From assembly GCF_011516645.4 (NCBI RefSeq), contig NZ_CP088285.1, forward strand, positions 2,684,501 through 2,748,500: a stretch of DNA of 64,000 bases. Direction: 5' to 3'. Source of the stretch: Bradyrhizobium septentrionale (GTDB lineage Bacteria > Pseudomonadota > Alphaproteobacteria > Rhizobiales > Xanthobacteraceae). The notes under the pieces are model-generated. The model saw only the letters and a list, made by a program, of their open reading frames with translations, searched no databases and was not told the origin of the DNA. Positions 8,952 through 17,811 of this stretch are shown here, piece after piece. A program made the translations under genes and the position numbers. Every line of letters begins with the position of its first letter. The stretch's first letter is position 1.

Positions 8952-10826
8952 TTAGTGCAGCCCCAGCGCCTGCGCCAGGTTAAAGGTCAGGAAGCTCGCA
9001 ACATAGGCCAGCGCGAGCATGTAGATGAACGTCACCACCATCCACTTCGCGCTGCCGGTCTCGCGGCGGATCACCGCCAGCGTCGAGGCGCATTGCGGGG
9101 CGAAGATGTACCAGACCAGCAGCGACAGCGCGGTGGCCAGCGTCCATTTCTGCGCCAGCACCTGGCCGATCTGGTCGGCCGCCTCCTTGCCGCCCTCGAT
9201 CGAATAGACGGTGCCGAGCGCCGCAACCGCGACCTCGCGCGCCGCCATGCCCGGGATCAGCGCCACCGCGATCTGCCAGTTGAAGCCGATCGGCCGCAGC
9301 AGCGGCTCGAGTGCATGGCCGATCATCGCCGCAAAGCTGTAGTTGATCGCCGGCCCCTCGGCGCCGGCCGGCGCCTGCGGGAACGATGCCAAGAACCAGA
9401 TCAGCACCATCATCGAGAGAATCGTGGTGCCGGCGCGGTACAGGAACATCTTGGCGCGGGTGAACACCCCGATCGCGATGCTACGCAGCCGCGGCACCTT
9501 GTAGTCGGGCAATTCCAGCATGAACGGCGCCGGCGCATGGTCGCGCCACATCAAGAACTTCGCGATCGCCGAGACCGTCAGCGCGCTGGTGATGCCGGCG
9601 GCATAGAGGCCGAACATCACGAGCCCCTGCAGATTGACGAAACCCCACACCGTGGTCGACGGAACGAAGGCGGAGATGATCAGCGTGTAGACCGGAATCC
9701 GCGCCGAGCAGGTCATCAGCGGCGCAATCAGGATCGTGGTCAGGCGGTCGCGCCTGTTGTCGATCACCCGCGTCGCCATGATGCCGGGAATCGCGCAGGC
9801 AAAGCTCGACAGCAACGGAATGAAAGCGCGGCCATGCAGCCCGGCGCCGCCCATGATGCGGTCCATCAGGAACGCGGCGCGCGCCATGTAGCCGAAATCT
9901 TCCAGGAGCAGGATGAACAGGAAGATGATGATGATCTGCGGCAGGAACACGATCACGCTGCCGACGCCGGAGATCACACCGTTCTGCAGGAAGCTCTGCA
10001 GCAGCCCCCAGCTTTCGGGCAGCACGCCGTGAATCAATTGCCCGAGCGCGGCAAAACTGTCCGACAGCAATTCCATCGCCGGCTGGGCCCAGGTGAACAC
10101 CGCTTGGAACATCACGAACAGGATCACGGCAAGGATCACGAGACCCCAGACCGGATGCAGCACGACGGAATCGATCCGCGTCGTCAGCGTGTCGGGCTTG
10201 GCCGGCAGCGTCACGGCGGCGGCGATGATGCGGTCCGCCTCGCGCTGCGCCGCCTTGAGGTCGGCGATGGTCGGCGTGGTCCACTCGCTGGCCGCCGCCT
10301 CATGCGACCGGGCCAGGAATTCGTCGGTCCGCTTCAGGAGCTCGTCGACGCCGCCCTTGCGCACCGCGACCGAGGTCACGATCGGGAGCCCCAGCTCCTG
10401 CGACATGCGATCGATGTCGATCGTGACGCCGCGGCGCTTCGCGATGTCGATCATGTTGAGCACGAGCATCATCGGCCGGCCGACGCGCTTCAGCTCGAGC
10501 ACGAGCCGCAAGGTCAGCCGCAGGTTGGTGGCGTCTGCGACGCAGAGCACGAGATCGGGCACCGCCTCGCCGTCGAAGCGGCCGAGCACGATGTCGCGGG
10601 TGATTTCCTCGTCCGGGCTGCGGCCGCGCAGCGAATAGGTGCCGGGCAGGTCGAGCACGGTGACGCTGCGGCCCTCCGGCGTGACGAAGCCGCCGGATTT
10701 GCGCTCGACGGTGACGCCGGGATAATTGGCGACCTTCTGGCTGCTGCCGGTCAACCGGTTGAACAGCGAGGTCTTGCCGGTGTTCGGGGCACCGACCAGC
10801 GCCAGACGCAGGGATGCAGCGGTCAT
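8952..10826 (-). CDS. feoB: Ferrous iron transport protein B
   Basis: A 624-residue Fe(II) transporter of the inner membrane. The N-terminal G-protein domain shows G1 GAPNTGKTS (12-20), G3 DLPGTYS near 59, and NMID as G4. A FeoB-type helical linker and about eight transmembrane helices follow, with the conserved GFGCAIPGIMATR-like segment (here SSFACAIPGIMATR) and the CSARIPVY Gate motif. It overlaps feoA by 4 bases. It is at the short end of the family because it lacks the long C-terminal extension of enterobacterial FeoB. Confidence 0.96.
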   Translation of the reverse strand: MTAASLRLALVGAPNTGKTSLFNRLTGSSQKVANYPGVTVERKSGGFVTPEGRSVTVLDLPGTYSLRGRSPDEEITRDIVLGRFDGEAVPDLVLCVADATNLRLTLRLVLELKRVGRPMMLVLNMIDIAKRRGVTIDIDRMSQELGLPIVTSVAVRKGGVDELLKRTDEFLARSHEAAASEWTTPTIADLKAAQREADRIIAAAVTLPAKPDTLTTRIDSVVLHPVWGLVILAVILFVMFQAVFTWAQPAMELLSDSFAALGQLIHGVLPESWGLLQSFLQNGVISGVGSVIVFLPQIIIIFLFILLLEDFGYMARAAFLMDRIMGGAGLHGRAFIPLLSSFACAIPGIMATRVIDNRRDRLTTILIAPLMTCSARIPVYTLIISAFVPSTTVWGFVNLQGLVMFGLYAAGITSALTVSAIAKFLMWRDHAPAPFMLELPDYKVPRLRSIAIGVFTRAKMFLYRAGTTILSMMVLIWFLASFPQAPAGAEGPAINYSFAAMIGHALEPLLRPIGFNWQIAVALIPGMAAREVAVAALGTVYSIEGGKEAADQIGQVLAQKWTLATALSLLVWYIFAPQCASTLAVIRRETGSAKWMVVTFIYMLALAYVASFLTFNLAQALGLH

Positions 10827-11122
10827 TCGACGATCACAGCCATGGCTTCGCTCCGACGCAGCGCGATCGTGATGTTGTCGACGCGCACCGCGATCGGATC
10901 CCGTCGGATCGTGCCCTCATGCAGGATTTCCACGCGCGCGCCCTCGACAAAACCCATCTCGACCAGGCGCTGCTCCAGCTCCTGCGGAGACAGCGATGAG
11001 CCCGTCACGAGCGCATCGAGCCTGATGATCTTTCCGACAAAACCGCGATCCGCATGTCCGAGCCGGATGTCCTGAAAACTGTCCTGGAGATTAACCTGGG
11101 AGCTGTTTGGATCGCCTGTCAT
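10823..11122 (-). CDS. feoA: Ferrous iron transport protein A
   Basis: A 99-residue cytosolic SH3-like protein that supports FeoB. The core segment (SPQELEQRLVEMGFVEGARVEILHEG, split here for length at residues about 44-69) followed by DPIAVRVDNITIALRRSEA is typical of FeoA. It is upstream of feoB with an ATGA overlap. The 5' region carries an AT-rich palindrome resembling an Irr-type iron control element, so iron-responsive expression is likely. Confidence 0.93.
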   Translation of the reverse strand: MTGDPNSSQVNLQDSFQDIRLGHADRGFVGKIIRLDALVTGSSLSPQELEQRLVEMGFVEGARVEILHEGTIRRDPIAVRVDNITIALRRSEAMAVIVE

Positions 11123-11175
11123 GCGGCCTGTGTTTCAGCAGGTAGTCACAGGGTCAAGCGTTTGCCCGTGAGAGG

Positions 11176-11192
11176 TTTTAGAACTCCTAAAA
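11176..11192. promoter_or_regulatory. Irr/ICE-like palindrome upstream of feoAB
   Basis: TTTTAG and CTAAAA are perfect 6-base arms around AACTC, in an otherwise GC-rich gap. The sequence TTTAGAAC..CTAAA resembles the iron control element (TTTAGAA..TTCTAAA) bound by Irr in Rhizobiales. It lies 54 bases before the feoA start. The rest of the 333-base gap (11123-11455) shows no gene. Confidence 0.5.
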
Positions 11193-11455
11193 ACAGCGCC
11201 GGGAAGCGTCATCCGGGTCGATTTTCCGCTTGACTGCCGACGAGGCGCTAACGGGTCCGTGATGTCACCGCGCGGCATCGGCCCGGCGCCGCCCCGAACG
11301 CAAGCCGGCGCCCGATTGATCGATCCGCCTTGGCCGGCGCTGCACCACGGCGAAAGCGCCCCGGCGCCACATCCCAAGGCCACACCGCCAAGGCGGGGTT
11401 TCGCTTCCTCCGGCGCAACGGTTTGCGTTAAGGTCCGCAAGGAGCCGGAGCGCCC

Positions 11456-13600
11456 GTGCCGACTGCACAACGCAATTCGCTGAGACTGCTGCAATGGATG
11501 ATGGCCGCCGCGCTGGCCCTTCCGCTGGCGCTGTTCGCGTTCGCCTCCGCGATGTCCTGGATCTCGATCAACGAGGCCGCCGACCAGGAAATCCAGCGCA
11601 CGCTTGATGTCGCCCATGAGCACGCGCTCAAGGTGTTCGAGACCATCGACCGCAGCCTGGCCGAGGTTACCGAAGTTATCCGCGGCATGGGCGATGGCGA
11701 CATCGTCGCGCGCGACAAGGACCTGCACCAGCGACTGCGCAAGGTCGCCGAGGCGCTTCCCCAGGTGAAATCGATCTGGGTGTTCGATGCCAACGGCCGC
11801 GCCTTGGTCAACAGCCTGGTGCAGCCGGCCCCCGACATCGATTTCTCGGACCGGGAATACTTCCGGATTCACGCCCAGGGCGACATCGGCACCTATATCG
11901 GCGAGGTGCTGACGCCGCGGCCGCCCTATCTGGGTTCGCGGTTCTTCGGCGTCGGCCGGCGCCGCAACAACGAGGACGGCAGCTTTGCCGGCGTGATCCA
12001 GACCTCCGTGCTGCCGGAATATTTCGTGAATTTCTATGCGCGGATCGGCCGCGAGCCCGGCAGCTTCCTGGCGCTGATCCGGACCGACGGCGCGGTGCTG
12101 GCGCACTTCCCCGTCGTCGACCGCGACGTCAGGTTCGAGCCGGGCGGGCCGCTCGGGCGGCAGATCGTCGCCAATCCCGAGGCCGGCGCCATGACGATCC
12201 AGTCCCCGGCCGATGGCATCGAACGGCGCATGCGCTATCAGCGACTGGCCCAATACCCGATCTATGTCAGCGCCGGGCTGGAAACCTCGGCGATCCGGTC
12301 GCGCTGGATGTCGACCATGGCCCAGCACCTCGTCTTCGGGATCCCGGCCACCGCATTGCTGTTCGGCCTGCTCGCGCTCGCCTTCCGGCGAACCCAGCGC
12401 CTGCAGGAAGAGGCCAACCGGCGCATCGAGGCCGAGGAGGCGCTGCGGCACGGCCAGCGGCTGGAGGCGCTCGGCCAACTCACCGGCGGCGTCGCGCACG
12501 ATTTCAACAATCTGCTGACAGTGATCCGCGCCTCGGTCGACATGTTGCGGCGGCCGGACCTGCCGGAGCCGCGGCGGCAGCGCTACATCGACGCGATCTC
12601 CAACACCGTGAACCGCGCGGCCAAGCTGACCAACCAGCTGCTCGCATTCGCGCGCCGGCAGACCCTCAAGCCCGAGGTGTTCGACGCCAGCCAGAATGTG
12701 CGGACCCTGAGCGAGATGATCGCGACCCTGATCGGCTCGCGCATCGAGATCACAGCGCAAGTGCCGGACGAAACCTGCCTGGTCAACGCCGATGCCGGCC
12801 AGTTCGAGACCGCGATCATCAACATGGCGGTCAACGCGCGCGACGCCATGGACGGCGTCGGCCGGCTCACGATCGCGGTCCGCCCGGTCAACAGCCTGCC
12901 GTCCGGAGCAGCGAACCCGCCGAGCCCGCACGGCCATGTCGCGGTGTCGGTGGCCGACACCGGCGTCGGCATTCCGCAGGATCTGTTCGGCCGCATCTTC
13001 GAGCCGTTTTACACCACCAAGGAAATCGGCCAGGGCACCGGCCTCGGCCTGTCCCAGGTGTTCGGCTTCGCCAAGCAATCCGGCGGCGAGGTGACTGTCA
13101 CCAGCGACGTCGGCAAGGGCTCGACGTTCACGCTGTATCTGCCGCGCGTCGTCGGCGAGCAGCGCGCGCAATCGCTGCGCGCCGAGGATGCGCCTTCGGT
13201 CGATCGGACCGCGGCGTCGGTCTTGATCGTCGAGGACAATGTCGAGGTCGGAAAGTTCGCCGCCGACACGCTGACCCAGCTCGGCTGCACCTGCGTGCTG
13301 GTAGAGAACGCCACCCAGGCCTTGGAAGAGCTTGCCGTCGACCCCGACAGGTTCGACCTGGTGTTCACCGACGTCGTGATGCCCGGCATGAGCGGCATCG
13401 AACTTGCGGGGGAGATCCGCCGGCAGGGGCTCGATCTGCCGATCGTGCTCGCCTCCGGCTACAGCCAGGTGCTGTCGCAGCAGGGCAGCGGCGGCTTCGA
13501 GCTGCTGCAGAAACCCTATTCGGCCGAGCAGCTCGCGCGCGTGCTGCACAAGGCCGCGCGCTCGCGCCGGCTGCGGCGCGACCAGGCGCCGGCGTCGTGA
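11456..13600 (+). CDS. Hybrid sensor histidine kinase with Cache-type sensor
   Basis: A 714-residue membrane kinase. TM1 is at about residues 10-35. A periplasmic double-Cache-like region covers about 36-285 (FSDREYFRIH, GTYIGEVL), and TM2 is at 290-312. A short coiled coil leads to the HisKA H-box GGVAHDFNNLLT (about 345). The ATPase domain has NMAVNARDAMDG, DTGVGIP and GQGTGLGLSQV. A C-terminal receiver domain shows VEDN, phospho-acceptor Asp in FTDVVMPGMSG and LQKPY. GTG 11456 follows AGGAGCCGGAG. No separate response regulator is adjacent, so output may go through another protein. Confidence 0.93.
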   Translation: MPTAQRNSLRLLQWMMAAALALPLALFAFASAMSWISINEAADQEIQRTLDVAHEHALKVFETIDRSLAEVTEVIRGMGDGDIVARDKDLHQRLRKVAEALPQVKSIWVFDANGRALVNSLVQPAPDIDFSDREYFRIHAQGDIGTYIGEVLTPRPPYLGSRFFGVGRRRNNEDGSFAGVIQTSVLPEYFVNFYARIGREPGSFLALIRTDGAVLAHFPVVDRDVRFEPGGPLGRQIVANPEAGAMTIQSPADGIERRMRYQRLAQYPIYVSAGLETSAIRSRWMSTMAQHLVFGIPATALLFGLLALAFRRTQRLQEEANRRIEAEEALRHGQRLEALGQLTGGVAHDFNNLLTVIRASVDMLRRPDLPEPRRQRYIDAISNTVNRAAKLTNQLLAFARRQTLKPEVFDASQNVRTLSEMIATLIGSRIEITAQVPDETCLVNADAGQFETAIINMAVNARDAMDGVGRLTIAVRPVNSLPSGAANPPSPHGHVAVSVADTGVGIPQDLFGRIFEPFYTTKEIGQGTGLGLSQVFGFAKQSGGEVTVTSDVGKGSTFTLYLPRVVGEQRAQSLRAEDAPSVDRTAASVLIVEDNVEVGKFAADTLTQLGCTCVLVENATQALEELAVDPDRFDLVFTDVVMPGMSGIELAGEIRRQGLDLPIVLASGYSQVLSQQGSGGFELLQKPYSAEQLARVLHKAARSRRLRRDQAPAS

Positions 13601-13623
13601 TGATGGACGCGGGTATCGCAAGC

Positions 13624-13760
13624 ACAGTGTCGTCCCGGCGCAGGCCGGGACCCATACGCCGCGGCGGGTGTTGTGAACGGGACTCGTCGTTGCAGCGTTG
13701 CGCGACAAGCAGCATCGGTGGTTATGGGTCCCGGCCTTCGCCGGGACGACGGCGAATGTG
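13624..13760. repeat. Interspersed inverted repeat (GTCCCGGC type)
   Basis: GTCGTCCCGGCG near 13630 pairs with CGCCGGGACGAC ending near 13753, and GGCCGGGACCCATA pairs with TATGGGTCCCGGCC. The unit is a long hairpin of about 130 bases between the kinase gene and the structured element that follows. A fragment of similar sequence is at about 21575-21605. Confidence 0.65.
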
Positions 13761-13845
13761 TGGCACGGCTTGTGGGTCGTGCATCCGCGCTCTCGCGACA
13801 TGATTTGTCCGAGTCTTGCATCTCGTTCCGCCCTCTCGTTGAGCA

Positions 13846-14200
13846 GAGGGCGCAGGGAAAGCCGGGTGCCGATCGCACCCATGGGCCCTGTGCAACAAGA
13901 AAAGCACAGGGGTAGGACCACAGGTGTAACCGGAGCAATCCGGCTTTCCCTGCGCGATGGGTTACGGCTTACTTCGTGCTCTCCCCGGCGAGACTTGGCT
14001 TTTTTGTCACCGCCCTCACAAGACACAACGGCGTTTTGCGAGAGGACACCAGCCACTGGGGCGTCAGGACCACACGACTTCACCGTCCGCTTCACATGCT
14101 TTCGTCTCTCGCACGCTCGGCGTCCACCGCATCTCACCGCAACACCCGTGACGATGCGCAGCGCCCCTCGATCGGGTGAGATGGGCGAACCATACACCGA
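13846..14200. repeat. Structured non-coding repeat with three-way-junction folding potential
   Basis: Outer arms GCGCAGGGAAAGCCGG (13850-13865) and CCGGCTTTCCCTGCGC (13940-13955) are perfectly complementary over 16 bases. Between them lie two more hairpins: GGGTGC/GCACCC (13864-13880) and CCCTGTGC/GCACAGGG (13886-13911). A conserved-looking tail follows (GATGGGTTACGGCTTAC, CTCCCCGG, GGGGCGTCAGGACCACACGACTTCACCGTC in pieces) to about 14200. From general knowledge I believe related units recur in Bradyrhizobium intergenic regions; I cannot verify this here. No credible protein is encoded. It could be a mobile palindromic element or a structured RNA. Confidence 0.6.
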
Positions 14201-14367
14201 GTTTCCATTCCGATAAACCGAAATATTTTCGTTGTGCGGGCTTGACAGGTTTTGCTGAGTTGCCCGTCGAGTTGTTTTGTCGCACTCTTCTCCATCACTT
14301 CGCGAAGCGCATGGCCGGTCGCAGGAACCCGCGAGGAACCGTTTGATTTGCCTGGCGTTGTCGCGGC

Positions 14368-16434
14368 ATGGGCAAAGCTGCAGCAAAATCCGGATCTTCG
14401 CGCAGGTCGTCTTCGGCGAAGACCACTTCGGCCAAGACCACTTCGGCTCGGAAACCGGGCGCGAAACGAAGCGATGCTGACGGCAGCGACACTGCGCAAG
14501 GCGAAGCTGACGACAAATCGGAATTCGTCGAGATCATTGCCGAAGACGGCGATCATATCGAGCCGCCTCCGCCGGAAATCGTCGAACCCGATCCAGAACT
14601 GTCGGCCGAAGAGGCCGAACAGGCGCGCAAGGACTATTTGCTGACGCGGTTCTGGATCAGCGCGCGCGGCTACTGGGGCCGGAGCGGCGACCGGCTGGCA
14701 TGGCTGTTCACGATCGGCCTCTTGCTGCTCATCGTCGCCAATGTCGCCGTTCAGTACGGCATCAATGTCTGGAATCGCGCGATCTTCGATGCGATCGAGA
14801 AGCGCGATTCGGCCACGGTCTTCCAACTGACCACCATCTTCTTTCCGCTCGCGATCGGCAGCGTACTCCTGGGCGTCGCCCAGGTGTTCGGCCGCATGAG
14901 CATTCAGCGCCGCTGGCGTGCCTGGCTGACCAACGCCGTGGTATCGCGCTGGCTGACGAATGGCCGCTACTACCAGCTCAACCTCGTCGATGGCGATCAC
15001 AAGAACCCGGAATACCGCATCGCCGAGGACCTGCGCATCGCGACCGACTCGCCGGTCGACTTCATCGCCGGGGTGACGTCGGCGTTGCTGTCCGCCGTCA
15101 CATTCATCGTCGTGCTGTGGACGATCGGCGGCGCCCTGACCCTGACGCTCGGTGGTTCGTCGTTTAACATCCCGGGCTTCCTCGTCATCGCCGCGATTAT
15201 CTATGCCGCGATCGCGTCCGGCTCGATCGCGGCGATCGGCCGCCGCTTCGTGCAGATCTCCGAGGACAAGAACCAGGCGGAAGCCGAATTCCGCTACGTC
15301 CTGACCCGCGTGCGCGAGAACGGCGAAAGCATCGCGCTGCTCGGCGGCGAGACCGAAGAGCGTGACGGCATCGACAAGACGTTCTCGAACGTGTTGCGGC
15401 AATGGGCGCGGCTTGCCGGACAGCATATGCGCACGACGCTGGTGTCGCAGGGATCGGGCCTGATCGCGCCAGTGGTCCCCCTGCTGTTATGCGCGCCAAA
15501 ATTCCTCGACGGCAGCATGACGCTTGGCCAGGTGATGCAGGCGGCCTCCGCCTTCAGCATCGTGCAGACCGCGTTCGGCTGGCTGGTCGACAATTATCCG
15601 CGGCTCGCCGACTGGAACGCGTGCGCGCGCCGCATCGCCTCGCTGATGATGTCGCTCGACGGGCTCGAACGCGCCGAGACCGGCGACGGGTTCGGCCGCA
15701 TCGAGCGTAGGGAGACCAAGGGTGAGGCCATGCTGAGCCTCAACGACCTCTCGGTCACGCTCGACGACGGCACCGCCGTGGTCGCCGAGACCGAAGTCGT
15801 AATCGAGCCGGGAGAACGGCTGCTGGTCGCCGGCGAATCCGGCACCGGCAAGAGCACGCTGGTCCGCGCCATCGCCGGGCTGTGGCCCTGGGGCGGCGGC
15901 AATGTCAGCCTGCATGCGGACCGCCGCTTGTTCATGCTGCCGCAAAAGCCCTACGTGCCCACAGGTACGCTGCGGCGCGCGGTGGCCTATCCCGGTGCTG
16001 CCGAGGACTGGAATCTCGAGCAGATCGGCGACGCCTTGCACAAGGTCGGCCTCGACCATCTCAAGGACAAGATCGAGGAGGATGCGCCGTGGGACCAGAC
16101 GCTGTCCGGCGGCGAGAAGCAGCGCCTCGCCTTTTCCCGCCTGCTGCTGCACAACCCCGACATCGTCGTGCTCGACGAGGCGACATCTGCGCTCGACGAG
16201 AAGAGCCAGGACAAGATGATGCAGATGGTGACGACGGAATTGCCCAAGGCGACCATCGTCAGCGTCGCCCATCGCGTCGAGCTGGAAGCGTTTCATAGCC
16301 GCAAGATCGTGCTGGAGCGCCGCAAGGGCGGGGCGAAGCTGGTCAGCGACGTCGACCTGATCCCGCGCAAGGGCAAGCGAAGGCTGCTCGGCCGCTTCCT
16401 GCGGCAACGGCGGGCATCAGGCAAGGCGGCGTAA
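14368..16434 (+). CDS. SbmA/BacA-like ABC transporter, membrane domain fused to ATPase (BclA-type)
   Basis: A 688-residue fused ABC protein. Residues 1-75 are a low-complexity, charged N-terminal tail with short AKTTS repeats. The SbmA/BacA-type (ABC_membrane_2) domain follows, with FWISARGYWG near 91, NRAIFDAIEKRD, RRWRAWLT, and PEYRIAEDLRIATD. The ATPase has Walker A GESGTGKST (about 490), signature LSGGEKQR and Walker B IVVLDEATSALDE. This architecture is shared with YddA, mycobacterial Rv1819c and Bradyrhizobium BclA, which imports plant NCR peptides. Whether this is BclA or a paralogue cannot be told without comparison. The ribosome site is weak, so the tail's exact start is uncertain. 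Confidence 0.88.
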   Translation: MGKAAAKSGSSRRSSSAKTTSAKTTSARKPGAKRSDADGSDTAQGEADDKSEFVEIIAEDGDHIEPPPPEIVEPDPELSAEEAEQARKDYLLTRFWISARGYWGRSGDRLAWLFTIGLLLLIVANVAVQYGINVWNRAIFDAIEKRDSATVFQLTTIFFPLAIGSVLLGVAQVFGRMSIQRRWRAWLTNAVVSRWLTNGRYYQLNLVDGDHKNPEYRIAEDLRIATDSPVDFIAGVTSALLSAVTFIVVLWTIGGALTLTLGGSSFNIPGFLVIAAIIYAAIASGSIAAIGRRFVQISEDKNQAEAEFRYVLTRVRENGESIALLGGETEERDGIDKTFSNVLRQWARLAGQHMRTTLVSQGSGLIAPVVPLLLCAPKFLDGSMTLGQVMQAASAFSIVQTAFGWLVDNYPRLADWNACARRIASLMMSLDGLERAETGDGFGRIERRETKGEAMLSLNDLSVTLDDGTAVVAETEVVIEPGERLLVAGESGTGKSTLVRAIAGLWPWGGGNVSLHADRRLFMLPQKPYVPTGTLRRAVAYPGAAEDWNLEQIGDALHKVGLDHLKDKIEEDAPWDQTLSGGEKQRLAFSRLLLHNPDIVVLDEATSALDEKSQDKMMQMVTTELPKATIVSVAHRVELEAFHSRKIVLERRKGGAKLVSDVDLIPRKGKRRLLGRFLRQRRASGKAA

Positions 16435-16438
16435 CGGG

Positions 16439-16573
16439 CTTGTCTTCCCCTTCCCCCCGAAAGGGGGAAGGTTGGGATGGGGGTCAGCCGCGGACAACAT
16501 TATCTGCGGAGAGACCAGATCCCCATCCGCTTTGCTCTGGCGAGCAAAGCGACCTCCCCTTGAAAAGGGGAGG
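16439..16573. repeat. Interspersed palindromic repeat, type A copy 2
   Basis: Same order of blocks as the copy near position 127: CTTCCCC...GAAAGGGGGAAGG, GGGATGGGGGTCAGCCGC, CCCATCCGCTTTGCTCTGGC, GACCTCCCC and TTGAAAAGGGGAGGTG. With copy 3 it fills most of the 412-base gap between the ABC protein and the VOC gene; nothing else is visible there. Confidence 0.75.
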
Positions 16574-16673
16574 TGAAGCGAGAACGCGGACGCAATTGCG
16601 CACATCAAGGGAGGCTCGCAATCATCTATCGTAGATGAGCCCGCGGACAGGGTCGTCCGCTCCGGACGACGGA

Positions 16674-16810
16674 CTTGTCTTCCCCTTCCCCCTGAAAGGG
16701 GCAAGGTCGGGATGGGGGTCGGCCGCAGACCACGCTGTGCGCGGAGAGAGCAGATCCCCACCCGCTTTGCTCTGGCGAGCAAAGCGACCTCCCTTTGAAA
16801 AGGGGAGGTG
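16674..16810. repeat. Interspersed palindromic repeat, type A copy 3
   Basis: A near-identical neighbour of copy 2, about 100 bases downstream in the same orientation. Its final arm ends 37 bases before the start of the VOC gene, so the repeat may lie within that gene's leader. Confidence 0.75.
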
Positions 16811-16846
16811 GAACGACAGAATGCATCCACAGAAGGAAGGCTTGCG

Positions 16847-17233
16847 ATGATCGACCATATCGGCTTTTCGGTCTCCGACTATCAGCGCGCCAAGGCGTTC
16901 TACCAGACGGCGCTGGCGCCGCTCGGCTACGGCCTGATCATGGAGGTGCCGGCGGAAGTGACCGGGCACGCGCCTGCGGCGGGCTTCGGCGCCAACGGCA
17001 AGCCGGACTTCTGGATCGGCGGCGAAGGCGCGATGAACAAGCCGGTGCATATCGCGATTGTGGCCAAGGACCGCGCCACCGTCGATGCCTTCTACAAGGC
17101 CGCGATGGCTGCCGGCGGCCGCGACAACGGCGCGCCCGGCATCCGCGCGCATTATCACCCGAACTATTACGGCGCGTTCGTGCTCGATCCCGACGGGCAC
17201 AATATCGAGGCGGTCTGCCACACGCCCGGATGA
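16847..17233 (+). CDS. VOC (glyoxalase/bleomycin-resistance) family protein
   Basis: A 128-residue protein of the vicinal-oxygen-chelate fold. IDHIGFSVSDYQRAKAFYQ at the N-terminus and the closing YGAFVLDPDGHNIEAVCH are the two halves of the usual paired module; H4 and E122 are probable metal ligands. Members include lyases, dioxygenases and resistance proteins, so the substrate is unknown. ATG 16847 follows GGAAGG at a good distance. A longer open frame upstream runs into the repeat and is unlikely to be translated. Confidence 0.9.
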   Translation: MIDHIGFSVSDYQRAKAFYQTALAPLGYGLIMEVPAEVTGHAPAAGFGANGKPDFWIGGEGAMNKPVHIAIVAKDRATVDAFYKAAMAAGGRDNGAPGIRAHYHPNYYGAFVLDPDGHNIEAVCHTPG

Positions 17234-17344
17234 GGCGCACAGGAACGCCGCGGCGCGCGATCCGTTATCGCTTCGAATTTCGATGGAGCGATCAATGAGC
17301 ACGACGCGACCCTGCGTCGGCGACAACGGCAAGGTCTCGATGTG

Positions 17345-17563
17345 ATGCCGATCGAGCCCCCAGAGATTCCGCCGTCGACACCAGGCACGCCGAGCGAGCC
17401 GCCGCCGGGAATTCCGCCGGGCAATCCGCAGCCTGAGATCCCAGCACCGGTGCGCGAGCCCGGCGAGCCGCCGCGACCCGACGAACTGCCCGGCAACATG
17501 CCTGACGAATTACCGGTGCGCGGACCGCCGGGACCATCCGGTCCACCATCTGCGACAGATTGA
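17345..17563 (+). CDS. Proline-rich small protein
   Basis: A 72-residue open frame with roughly one third proline plus Glu/Gly (PIEPPEIPPSTPG, PGEPPRPDELPG). It has no signal peptide or known domain. Its ATG overlaps the stop of a 16-codon open frame (17295-17345, product MSTTRPCVGDNGKVSM) as TGATG, which would allow coupled translation. The biased composition means it may be chance. A gene is favoured slightly by the regular Pro/acidic pattern. Confidence 0.4.
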   Translation: MPIEPPEIPPSTPGTPSEPPPGIPPGNPQPEIPAPVREPGEPPRPDELPGNMPDELPVRGPPGPSGPPSATD

Positions 17564-17811
17564 CTCTGCGGGGTGAATCAGCCCCGCGCCTCAGTTCCCC
17601 ATCGGTTGCAACTATGTCCGAGCGTTTCTTCTGAATGCGCGGTGAACAAATGCGCATGCAACCCGTTATAATGTCGAAATAAACTTCGACGATGATTCGT
17701 GGCTCGCCACAATCCGGCCTAACCGCTGGCCGTTCATCGTCCTGCCGAATTGTTCGGTGCACACTTTTCTTTCCTTCCTGCCCAGACTTTCCGCCCGGGG
17801 ACTCCAAGATC

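Noticed and set aside
8850..11075. 741-codon open frame antisense to feoAB
   Set aside because: feoA and feoB are clear on the other strand, and the frame crosses their boundary.
13957..14216. Small open frames in the structured repeat
   Set aside because: Six frames are open in patches with no start context, and the sequence belongs to a folded repeat.
11135..14386. 1083-codon minus-strand open frame over the kinase and the structured repeat
   Set aside because: It is antisense to the kinase and runs through repeats; the composition is not protein-like.
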